From: Prevotella sp.
Lineage (GTDB): Bacteria; Bacteroidota; Bacteroidia; Bacteroidales; Bacteroidaceae
Reading direction: 5' to 3'
DNA: 64,000 nt
Assembly (NCBI GenBank): GCA_017417465.1
Contig: JAFPZD010000242.1
Coordinates: 1 to 64,000 of the forward strand
Shown here: positions 33,379 through 41,216 of the stretch, one piece after another
Numbering within the stretch: position 1 is the first letter of the stretch
Layout: every line of letters begins with the position of its first letter
Position numbers and translations under genes: made by a program
The notes under the pieces: model-generated
Seen by the model: only the letters and a program-made list of their open reading frames with translations
What the model was told of the DNA's origin: nothing
The model's database searches: none

Positions 33379-33432
33379 CTTTCAATGCTCACTTATCACT
33401 TATCACTTTCTTAAACTGTGTTGAGCCGTTGC

Positions 33433-34278
33433 TCACTTCTCACTTTTCACTTCAATCTCGCTCACCTCTGTCACATGGTCTACCCAGCCGTTCATCACCA
33501 CGGCGGGCGAGTGTGTGGTCAGGATAATCTGCACGTAGGGATTAAGCTCGATGATGAGGTCGATGAGCCGTTTCTGCCACTCGATGTGGAGGCTCACCTC
33601 CGGCTCGTCCATGAAGAGCACGTAGGGTTGCTCGTCTTCCACGAGCACCGTGAGCAGGATGGCCAGCATCTGCTTCTCACCGCTGCTGAGCTGGTATGGG
33701 GTGAGCACCTCGCCAATCTGTGTGAAGCGAATCTCGTTCTCTGTGCGCAGGATGCGCTTGCCCGTCTCCTGGAACAGGTCGTCGACCATGTCCTGAAAGC
33801 GGGTCTTCTTCTGCGACAGCCGCTGGGCAGCCTCGGCGTTGCCCTGCTGCAGCTCAGCAATGATACGGTTGCCGACGTTCACCTGGTAGTCCAGGTACTT
33901 GCGCTGCAGGTGGTAGAGCTGGAAGTCGAGTAGCGAGCCACCGCCGCCCTTGATGACGGGCAGCACCTGTCGCAGCCCGTTCTCTTCATCGGCGATGACC
34001 TGCGTGAGGCTGGAGTCGAGCGAGCGTATCATGTCGTAGCGTATCCACTTGGCGTCGGCCGGTTCCACGTCGAGGCGCACGCCCTTGAGCATGTGGCTGG
34101 GGAACTCGCCGCCCGCCGAGAGGCCTTTCACCACCTTGTTGAGGATGGTCGACTTACCCTGTCCGTTGATGCCGCTAAGGATATTTACGCGCGGGTCAAG
34201 TTCCCACACGATGTGCTTCTTGCCGCTCCACAGCGAGTCGATCTCGATGCGCCGGATGTACTCTGCGAACTTCTGCAT
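33433..34278 (-). CDS. AAA/ABC-type ATPase, AriA-like
   Basis: The start at MQKFAEYIRR gives 281 residues; an in-frame ATG 69 bp upstream overlaps the preceding gene. The ATPase has Walker A GINGQGKST (36-44), an ABC-type signature LSSGEKQ (197-203), Walker B YVLFMDEPEVSLH (from 219) and a H-loop ILTTHSPAV (His256). This is the arrangement of SMC/RecF-like AAA_15/AAA_21 ATPases. A middle helical stretch (about 140-180) could form a short coiled coil. It is clearly shorter than PARIS AriA proteins. It precedes a DUF4435 gene, so the two probably act together, the ATPase controlling the TOPRIM partner (inference). It follows the FKBP gene after 40 bp. Confidence 0.85.
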   Translation of the reverse strand: MQKFAEYIRRIEIDSLWSGKKHIVWELDPRVNILSGINGQGKSTILNKVVKGLSAGGEFPSHMLKGVRLDVEPADAKWIRYDMIRSLDSSLTQVIADEENGLRQVLPVIKGGGGSLLDFQLYHLQRKYLDYQVNVGNRIIAELQQGNAEAAQRLSQKKTRFQDMVDDLFQETGKRILRTENEIRFTQIGEVLTPYQLSSGEKQMLAILLTVLVEDEQPYVLFMDEPEVSLHIEWQKRLIDLIIELNPYVQIILTTHSPAVVMNGWVDHVTEVSEIEVKSEK

Positions 34279-34318
34279 TTCTTTTGGTCGTTTGGTCCTT
34301 CTAACTTCTTCTAAGGAA

Positions 34319-34966
34319 CTACTGCCACACCGGCATGACCTGTCCAACAGGGCTGAAGTCGACCAGCGTCAGGTCGAAAATCAGCGTGCTGTAGGCCGGT
34401 ATGCCGCTGTTGCTCTTGTCCTGGGCACCATAGCCTAACTGATGCGGAATGTAGATGCGCCAGTGGTCGCCGCGGTGCATGTGCAGCAGGGCAGTGATCC
34501 ACCCGCTGATGAGCACCTCGGAGCCGCTGGCAGCCATCACCATCTTCGCAGTGGCGTTGGTGGCGCTGTCGTAAGTCCCGTAAGCGGTGCCGTCGAAGAC
34601 GTAGCCCTGCGGGTAGGTGCCCGTGGGGATGAGGCGTCCCTGATAGCTCACGCGTACCGAGTCGGTGAACATCGGGGATTGCAGATTGCTGCCCGTGCCC
34701 TGACTGATGATCTTGGCATAGACGTAGTCGGTAGCGTTGCCCTCACTGCTCTGGTCCAGCGAGTAGCTCTTATAGCGCACCCACTGCTGAGGCTGCTGCC
34801 GCAAGCTGTCGGCGAGCGTGGCGAAATACGCCTCGTTGCGCTCCTGCCAGTTGTCGTAGTCGCTGCTCTCGTCGTCGCTCTCGCTACAGGCAGTCATGAG
34901 AAGTGACAGGTGACAAGTGATAAGCATAGTTACCACTATTGTTATCTGTCGGATGATGTTTCGCAT
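34319..34966 (-). CDS. FKBP-type peptidyl-prolyl isomerase lipoprotein
   Basis: The start at MRNIIRQ gives 215 residues with a lipoprotein signal ending LLMTAC, followed by SESDDESSD. The C-terminal half is an FKBP domain: VRVSYQGRLI, YVFDGTAYG, ISGWITALLHMHRGDHWRIY, IPHQLGYGAQ and FDLTLVDF. It should help fold proteins in the periplasm or at the outer membrane. The N-terminal part resembles the linker of Bacteroidales FKBP lipoproteins. It lies downstream of glyS across a 270-bp repeat-filled gap and just upstream of the ATPase gene. Confidence 0.9.
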   Translation of the reverse strand: MRNIIRQITIVVTMLITCHLSLLMTACSESDDESSDYDNWQERNEAYFATLADSLRQQPQQWVRYKSYSLDQSSEGNATDYVYAKIISQGTGSNLQSPMFTDSVRVSYQGRLIPTGTYPQGYVFDGTAYGTYDSATNATAKMVMAASGSEVLISGWITALLHMHRGDHWRIYIPHQLGYGAQDKSNSGIPAYSTLIFDLTLVDFSPVGQVMPVWQ

Positions 34967-34982
34967 ACAGTAATCTCTCATT

Positions 34983-35223
34983 CTAATTAGAGGTAGTTAG
35001 AAGTAGTTAGAGGTAGTTAGAAGTAGTTAGAAGTAGTTAGAGGTAGTCTCTTCACTAACTTAAACCGTGTTGAACCGTTGCTCACTTTAAACCGTGTTGA
35101 ACCGTTGCTCACTTTAAACCGTGTTGAACCGTTGCTCACTTTAAACCGTGTTGAACCGTTGCTCACTTTAAACCGCGTTGAACCGTTGCTCACTTTAAAC
35201 CGTGTTTAACCGTTGCTCACTTT
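34983..35223. repeat. AGTTAGAGGT repeats and a 27-bp array of six copies
   Basis: 34983-35047 holds about seven imperfect copies of AGTAGTTAGA / GGTAGTTAGA. 35062-35223 holds six copies, 27 bp each, of AAACCGTGTTGAACCGTTGC followed by TCACTTT; copies five and six carry single changes. The gap lies between the FKBP start and the glyS stop. The 27-bp core is also seen at 33413-33430 and, in another form, at 4391-4560. Confidence 0.9.
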
Positions 35224-35237
35224 CCACTTCTCACTAC

Positions 35238-36776
35238 TTACAGCCGCTTCAGCAGGCTGGTGATGCTCACCTTGTCCTCGATGATGGCGAGCAGGTCCTC
35301 AATCTTGACGCGCTCCTGCTCCATGGTGTCGCGGAAGCGGAGTGTGACGCAGCCGTCCTGCAGCGAGTCGTGGTCGACGGTGACGCAGTAGGGTGTGCCG
35401 ATGGCATCCTGACGGCGGTAGCGCTTGCCGATGGAGTCCTTCTCGTCGTACTGACAGTTGAAGTGGAACTTCAGCGTGTCGATAATCTCGCGAGCCTTTT
35501 CGGGCAGGCCGTCCTTCTTGACCAGCGGCAGCACAGCCAGCTTGACGGGAGCCAGCGCTGCGGGCAGGCGGAGCACGACGCGTGTCTCGCCACCTTCTAA
35601 CTGCTCCTCGACGTAGCTGTGGCACATGACGCTGAGGAACATGCGGTCGACGCCGATAGATGTCTCGATGACAAACGGCGTGTAGCTCTCGTTGGTCATC
35701 GGGTCGAAGTACTTGATGCTCTTGCCCGAGAACTTCTCGTGCTGCGAGAGGTCGAAGTTGGTGCGCGAGTGGATGCCTTCCACCTCCTTGAAGCCGAAGG
35801 GCATGTGGAACTCGATGTCGGTGGCAGCGTTGGCGTAGTGAGCCAGCTTGTCGTGGTCGTGGAAACGATAGTTCTCAGCGCCGAAGCCCAGGTTCTGGTG
35901 CCACTTCATGCGCGTCTCCTTCCACTTGGCGAACCACTCCAGCTCGGTGCCGGGCTTGACGAAGAACTGCATCTCCATCTGCTCGAACTCACGCATGCGG
36001 AAGATGAACTGACGGGCAACGATCTCGTTGCGGAAGGCTTTTCCTATCTGGGCGATGCCGAAGGGAATCTTCATGCGGCCCGTCTTCTGAACGTTCAGGT
36101 AGTTGACAAAGATGCCCTGAGCCGTCTCCGGGCGCAGGTAGATCTTCATCGAACCATCGGCGGTGGAGCCCATCTCGGTGGAGAACATCAGGTTGAACTG
36201 GCGCACGTCGGTCCAGTTCTTCGTGCCGCTGATGGGGTCGACGATCTCCTCGTCGATGATGATCTGGCGCAGAGCTTCCAGGTCGGGACCCTGCATGGCG
36301 GCGGCGTAGCGCTCGTGGAGGGCGTCACGCTTCTGCTTGATTTCCAGGACGCGGGGCGAGGTAGCCAGATACTGCTCCTCGTTGAAAGCCTCCTTGAAAC
36401 GCTTGCGGGCTTTCTCCACCTCTTTCTCTATCTTCTCGTCGTACTTGGCTATCTGGTCCTCGATAAGCACATCGGCGCGATAGCGCTTCTTCGAGTCGCG
36501 GTTGTCGATGAGCGGGTCGTTGAAAGCATCCACGTGACCGCTGGCCTTCCAGATTGTAGGATGCATGAAGATGGCGGAGTCGATGCCCACGATGTTCTCG
36601 TGGAGCAGCGTCATGGCCTGCCACCAGTACTGTTTGATGTTGTTCTTCAACTCTACGCCCATCTGTCCGTAGTCATAGACTGCGCCCAGACCGTCGTAGA
36701 TGTCACTCGACGGGAACACAAACCCGTACTCTTTGCAATGCGATACAATCTTTTTGAAAACGTCTTCTTGTGCCAT
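35238..36776 (-). CDS. glyS: Glycyl-tRNA synthetase (homodimeric class II)
   Basis: This enzyme charges tRNA-Gly with glycine. The 512-residue single-chain form is the alpha2, eukaryote-like type used by Bacteroidetes. Seen are the N-terminal FVFPSSDIYDGLGAVYDYG, class II motif 2-like FRNEIVARQFIFRMREFEQ, EMQFFVKPG, and motif 3 (ETSIGVDRMFL). The C-terminal anticodon-binding part is KLAVLPLVKKDGLPEKA to RYRRQDAIGTPYCVTVD. It starts downstream of a consensus promoter at 36828-36858 that lies back to back with the dacB promoter. The FKBP, ATPase and DUF4435 genes follow on the same strand. Confidence 0.97.
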   Translation of the reverse strand: MAQEDVFKKIVSHCKEYGFVFPSSDIYDGLGAVYDYGQMGVELKNNIKQYWWQAMTLLHENIVGIDSAIFMHPTIWKASGHVDAFNDPLIDNRDSKKRYRADVLIEDQIAKYDEKIEKEVEKARKRFKEAFNEEQYLATSPRVLEIKQKRDALHERYAAAMQGPDLEALRQIIIDEEIVDPISGTKNWTDVRQFNLMFSTEMGSTADGSMKIYLRPETAQGIFVNYLNVQKTGRMKIPFGIAQIGKAFRNEIVARQFIFRMREFEQMEMQFFVKPGTELEWFAKWKETRMKWHQNLGFGAENYRFHDHDKLAHYANAATDIEFHMPFGFKEVEGIHSRTNFDLSQHEKFSGKSIKYFDPMTNESYTPFVIETSIGVDRMFLSVMCHSYVEEQLEGGETRVVLRLPAALAPVKLAVLPLVKKDGLPEKAREIIDTLKFHFNCQYDEKDSIGKRYRRQDAIGTPYCVTVDHDSLQDGCVTLRFRDTMEQERVKIEDLLAIIEDKVSITSLLKRL

Positions 36777-36827
36777 AATTTATCCTTTTTAGCTTTTTCT
36801 ATTTTACCTTTTAAAGTAATTCGGGTG

Positions 36828-36858
36828 CAAAGGTACGAAAAAACGCGTGAAATGCAAA
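36828..36858 (-). promoter_or_regulatory. glyS promoter
   Basis: On the minus strand TTTG (36858-36855), a 19-bp gap and TACCTTTG (36835-36828) match the consensus exactly, 51 nt before the glyS ATG. Only 18 bp separate it from the divergent dacB promoter. Confidence 0.75.
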
Positions 36859-36876
36859 AGAAAAGCTCAAAAATCT

Positions 36877-36908
36877 TTTGGTTTTTTGCTCGCTTATTCG
36901 TACCTTTG
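36877..36908 (+). promoter_or_regulatory. dacB promoter, identical to the DUF3822-array unit
   Basis: TTTG (36877-36880), a 20-bp gap and TACCTTTG (36901-36908). All 32 bases equal the promoter repeated three times at 29939-30120. The box ends 8 nt before the ATG, so a leaderless or very short-leader mRNA is expected. Confidence 0.75.
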
Positions 36909-36916
36909 CCGACGAT

Positions 36917-38122
36917 ATGAAGAAGTTTCTGCTATTATGCTTGGTATTAAGCGTTGAGAGTTTAGTGTTCGCCTACCGTGCTGTGCCACAGAGTGGAGAT
37001 TGGCGAATGTTTACACGGCTCGACTCGTTAGTGCGGGCCGACTCGCTGTTAGTGACAACACAGCTGGGGCTGATGGTCTGGGACCTGACGGACGACCGTG
37101 AGGTGTACGCGTGGAACAGTCAGCAGCTGATGCGCCCTGCCTCGACGATGAAGGTGCTGACGGCCGTGACGGCCCTCGACCGGTTGGGTGGCGACTATGA
37201 GCTGCGGACGTCCATATATATAAGAGGTGAAGTGAAGGGCGGTGTGCTGACGGGCGACCTGGTGTGCGTGGGCGGTATGGACCCGATGTTCGGGCGCGAC
37301 GACCTGCGGGCCATTGTCGGCGAACTGAAACGGCAGGGCGTGAAGACGCTGCGTGGCAACATCGTCACCGACAACACGATGAAGGAGAGTGAGAAATGGG
37401 GCGAGGGCTGGTGCTGGGACGACAAGAACCCCACGCTGGCACCGCTGCTCGCGGGCGGCAAGGCCGACTTTGGCGAACAGTTGCTGCAGGCTCTGAAGGA
37501 CGGTCGCATCGTGGTGGCCGGCGTGCGCGTAGTACCTGGAAGCGGAAAAGGGGAGAGGGGAGCGTTGCTGTGTACACGCTCTCACAAACTGAGCGAGGTG
37601 CTGGTGCGGATGATGAAGGAGAGCGACAACCTCTTTGCTGAGAGCGTGTTCTACCAAGTGGCGGCGAGCATGGGCCGACGACCAGCTACGGCCCGCGATG
37701 GCCGTGAGGCGGAGGTGGCGCTGCTCGACTCGGCAGGCCTTGACGGCCGTAGCTATCGCATTGCCGATGGCAGTGGCTTGTCGCTCTACAACTATCTGTC
37801 GGCAGAGGCCGAGACGATGGTGCTGCGCTATGCTTGGCGCAAGAGGGCGATCTACGACTGGCTGCTGCCCACGCTGCCCGTGGCAGCTGTCGACGGCACG
37901 CTGAAGAAGCGAATGTTGGGAACGGCGGCGGCAGGCAACGTGAAAGCAAAAACGGGCACGGTGTCAGGCGTCATCGCACTGGCCGGCTATTGCATGTCAG
38001 CCCAGGGACATCAACTCTGCTTCGCCATCTTGAACCAAGGCATCATGCGGGCCGCAGATGCACGGACGTTTCAAGACAAGGTGTGCGTGATATTAAGGGA
38101 GGGGAGCACTTCAGCTTCATGA
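36917..38122 (+). CDS. dacB: D-alanyl-D-alanine carboxypeptidase (PBP4, S13 family)
   Basis: DacB trims or cuts peptidoglycan stem peptides in the periplasm. The start at MKKFLLLC gives a signal peptide and 401 residues. The three active-site motifs are present: S-x-x-K at Ser76-Lys79 (PASTMK), S-x-N in ESDNLFAE, and K-T-G in AKTGTVSGV. The large domain inserted between SxxK and SxN has VCVGGMDPMF and the NIVTDNTM segment typical of PBP4. Its last 80 bp overlap the 3' end of the convergent RND transporter gene. Confidence 0.93.
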   Translation: MKKFLLLCLVLSVESLVFAYRAVPQSGDWRMFTRLDSLVRADSLLVTTQLGLMVWDLTDDREVYAWNSQQLMRPASTMKVLTAVTALDRLGGDYELRTSIYIRGEVKGGVLTGDLVCVGGMDPMFGRDDLRAIVGELKRQGVKTLRGNIVTDNTMKESEKWGEGWCWDDKNPTLAPLLAGGKADFGEQLLQALKDGRIVVAGVRVVPGSGKGERGALLCTRSHKLSEVLVRMMKESDNLFAESVFYQVAASMGRRPATARDGREAEVALLDSAGLDGRSYRIADGSGLSLYNYLSAEAETMVLRYAWRKRAIYDWLLPTLPVAAVDGTLKKRMLGTAAAGNVKAKTGTVSGVIALAGYCMSAQGHQLCFAILNQGIMRAADARTFQDKVCVILREGSTSAS

Positions 38123-41100
38123 AGATGGGCATGATAAATACAATGGCTATGACAGAAGACAGCAGCCCTCCTGTAGAGCCCACTGCAAATGAAAACCAGA
38201 AAGCCTCTTCCTTACCATCTATTAAGAATGGTAATAATCCCAGTACGGATGACAGTATGGTGAGCATCACAGCGACTATCTTATGATTATAGGCCCTTAC
38301 ATACAGACGAATGAGACTATTGTGACGTTTTGTCCCAAATTGTCTGCATGTATTTTGGTATTCATTGACAATATAGATTCCACCATTCACAGTCAGTCCG
38401 CTCTGTAGCACAAGTGAAGCAAAACCACCTGTGCCGAACTCCACACCAGAGAAATAGTAGGTGAGGAATGTGCCGACAAACGATGCGGGGATAAGTGAGA
38501 TAATCACCAGAGGTAGACGAAGAGACTCAAAGAGAATGGCACAGATGAAGAAGATGATAACCACAATGAGCAGGACAAGCCAGTATTGGGTACCTTTGTC
38601 CTCATACCAGCCATACGACGTGTTCAGACATCGATACCCTACAGGCATCTTGGAATTGAACTCCTTGGTAACCTTCTCAATAAACTTGCTGGTATAGGTA
38701 TAGGATCCCAGCACATTGAAGGCCACCCTTAGCACATACTCCTGTTCTTTCTTGGGAATGCAGTTCTTGGCCTCACGCTCCTCTATCTGCATGAAGTCCG
38801 ACATTTTAGTGTCGGTCTCGTCTACTTTCAGATAGACATTCTGCAGGTGCCAAAGGTCAAACTTGTCCTTGACAGATGATTTTAGGTACATATCGGCCGA
38901 CATGTATGCATCCTGATAGTGCTGTATGTCGTACCCCGAAAGAATCTCCATTAGGGTGCGATGGGTGGAATAGATGTCAAAACCGTAGAGTGCTATTCTC
39001 TCTTTATCATACTTCATGTAGAACTCGTCTTCCTGATTCTCATGTCCTGGTGTCTCTATAATCAAATCAACCACACGGCTATTCTGCTTCATAGCTCCAC
39101 ACATGTCCTCGGCAATCCTGTAAAGATGCTCATAGTTATAGCCCGCAATCTCAATGCGGCTGGAGCGATATTGCAAGTTCAGCGAATTGCTGAATCCTCT
39201 TTCGCTCACCCCACTGGTGCTCCAGTCGGCTCCACCGATAGATATCACCTTACCAATGACCTTGTTCTCCAACAGATACGGGAAGGACGTGTGCTGATAT
39301 TCGTCCTTGAACTCAACGATAATCTCTGCACCCCACCGGTTGATCCGTGTTTCAAATCGTTTGATTTCTTGGAAGCCCAGCAGGAAGTTCTCCAATATCA
39401 CAACCTTCTGATTCAGCTGCGCAGCACTTCCGCCCAGTGGCATCTGTCCCCTTACGGTAAGTCTGAGTTCCTTGTCTCTCTCTTGGCTGAATGTGTTTCT
39501 TGACAGTGACTGAGCAAACAGCCGCATAGTGCCGCCAAATACTTTCGACAACGTCTCCTTGCATTTCAGTTGAAAGAAATCGCTTCCTAATGTGGCATTA
39601 TACACCTCATGCTTATCCCATTTTGCAGGCAGGGCATGAAAAGGAATGCCAAAGGCCAAAACGAGCAAGACGGCATAGACCCACTTATGCCTTTGAGTGA
39701 AAACTATATAGCGTGTGTAAAAACGCGTCCACCAAGCAATCATTACTTTCCACCTGATATGTCCTGTCTGACAACTCCTATACCCCAAATGTTCTATCAG
39801 TGCCGGTGTATAGGTGTAGGCCACAAAAAGTGCCACCGAAAGGTTAATAATGACAATCCATGCAAAGTCAAACAGGTCCTTCTTTATGAAGTCCGGTAAC
39901 CAAAACACAACCACCAGTGAGCCGATGGTTGTCAACAGTGCCGCCAAGATGGCCAAGAAGGCTTTTCGGTTGCGGTAATAGCTGTAATGGTCGGTCATGA
40001 CGACAGAAGCGTCAATAACCAGTCCTACCGAAACCGTGATGCCTGCCAGTGAATAAATATGCAGTCGGATGCCAAACAACCAATAGACAATAACTGCCGT
40101 CAGGATTATAGCAGCAAGCGTTACCATCATAATACTCAGGTATCTCCATTCCCTTTTGGCCAGCCAAATAAAAAACAGCAGTATGCCCATAGCCATCAGT
40201 GAGCGCCATACCAGTTTGTGGTGTTCGTTCACCCGCTCCTTGGCTCCATCGTATGTCAGCGTCAAGTAGACACCTTTCTTGAAGTGCCGTTTTAACTCCT
40301 GCATCTGCCGTTGCAATTTGCTCGACAAGGCTATCTTGTTGGCTTGCGCATCTACATGGATATTCAGATAAATAGTGTTCAGGCCGTTCACACGAAAATA
40401 GCTGTCCGGTTCCTGGTTCTTGTATTCGTATGAGGCCAAGTCGTTAAGATAGATCGTCTTGCCGTCCACCACGCCAATGGGCATCTGTTCAAGAGGCTTG
40501 GCAAATTTGCTGGTGGTCAGAAGCAGTACTTTTCGCTCCCGTTCATGCATCACCTCGCCCACGATGTCCTCTCGTCCCATGAAACTCCGGATCCCTTTTT
40601 CAATGTCGTATGCCGTCAGCCCGTAGTTGGCAAGAACAAAAGGATTGTAGGTTATCTCTATGTATTTGCTGGTGCCTCCCGTCACCTCCACGCGCTTCAC
40701 ATCCTCCATCCTTTTCAGTTCCGGCTCCAACTTTTGCTCTATGTATTCCTTCAGTTGTCCGTCACTCAGGTTGGAGTTGAGCTGATAGGTAAGCAGTAGC
40801 TGTGTCGTCTCACTCTTCCCTTTGTCGTGTACCACCTCTCCGCCCGTCAGCAATGGATAGCTCACTCCTTGAGGCAGTTTCTTATTTATCTGCTTCAAGA
40901 GCGACGAAATCTCAAATTTTGCGGATGACACATCAGTTCCTTTCTTAAGTTCAGCAATCACCCTGCCCGAACCAAGATACGACTCCGACGATACACTCTC
41001 CACGCCTTTCACTGACGACACCAGTCCCTCAATTCTCGATGTGACATTCTGCTCAATGACCTTGGCCGACGCATTGGGCCACGAATAAGTCACCGTGAGC

Positions 41101-41216
41101 GTCTTTCCCTGCCGAGGTTTGGGACTGTCGGCTACGTCTATCTTTGGCAGTAATGCAGCACCTGTTACCATCAAGATTGCCAGCGTCAGCAGCAGTGTGA
41201 AATTGGAGATTCTCAT
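38043..41216 (-). CDS. RND efflux permease, second of a tandem pair
   Basis: The 1057-residue inner-membrane pump belongs to the AcrB/MdtBC/CusA superfamily. It has an N-terminal transmembrane segment, a long periplasmic domain, a transmembrane block with GIRLHIYSLAGITVSVGLVIDASVVMTDH (TM4 region; the aspartate of the D-A-S segment is the likely proton relay), a second periplasmic domain and a C-terminal block ending in SFAVGSTGGLLSSVIAIVF. The last residues (KLKCSPPLISRTP to the end) are encoded within the overlap with dacB and look unlike the family. Its ATG overlaps the stop of the upstream permease by 4 bp (ATGA), so the two are translationally coupled and may form a mixed trimer as MdtB/MdtC do. 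The substrate is unknown; metal-binding methionines are not evident. Confidence 0.9.
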   Translation of the reverse strand: MRISNFTLLLTLAILMVTGAALLPKIDVADSPKPRQGKTLTVTYSWPNASAKVIEQNVTSRIEGLVSSVKGVESVSSESYLGSGRVIAELKKGTDVSSAKFEISSLLKQINKKLPQGVSYPLLTGGEVVHDKGKSETTQLLLTYQLNSNLSDGQLKEYIEQKLEPELKRMEDVKRVEVTGGTSKYIEITYNPFVLANYGLTAYDIEKGIRSFMGREDIVGEVMHERERKVLLLTTSKFAKPLEQMPIGVVDGKTIYLNDLASYEYKNQEPDSYFRVNGLNTIYLNIHVDAQANKIALSSKLQRQMQELKRHFKKGVYLTLTYDGAKERVNEHHKLVWRSLMAMGILLFFIWLAKREWRYLSIMMVTLAAIILTAVIVYWLFGIRLHIYSLAGITVSVGLVIDASVVMTDHYSYYRNRKAFLAILAALLTTIGSLVVVFWLPDFIKKDLFDFAWIVIINLSVALFVAYTYTPALIEHLGYRSCQTGHIRWKVMIAWWTRFYTRYIVFTQRHKWVYAVLLVLAFGIPFHALPAKWDKHEVYNATLGSDFFQLKCKETLSKVFGGTMRLFAQSLSRNTFSQERDKELRLTVRGQMPLGGSAAQLNQKVVILENFLLGFQEIKRFETRINRWGAEIIVEFKDEYQHTSFPYLLENKVIGKVISIGGADWSTSGVSERGFSNSLNLQYRSSRIEIAGYNYEHLYRIAEDMCGAMKQNSRVVDLIIETPGHENQEDEFYMKYDKERIALYGFDIYSTHRTLMEILSGYDIQHYQDAYMSADMYLKSSVKDKFDLWHLQNVYLKVDETDTKMSDFMQIEEREAKNCIPKKEQEYVLRVAFNVLGSYTYTSKFIEKVTKEFNSKMPVGYRCLNTSYGWYEDKGTQYWLVLLIVVIIFFICAILFESLRLPLVIISLIPASFVGTFLTYYFSGVEFGTGGFASLVLQSGLTVNGGIYIVNEYQNTCRQFGTKRHNSLIRLYVRAYNHKIVAVMLTILSSVLGLLPFLIDGKEEAFWFSFAVGSTGGLLSSVIAIVFIMPIFMKLKCSPPLISRTPCLETSVHLRPA

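Noticed and set aside
35619-36920. Plus-strand frame of 433 codons opposite glyS
   Set aside because: Antisense of an intact glycyl-tRNA synthetase; no signal or family.
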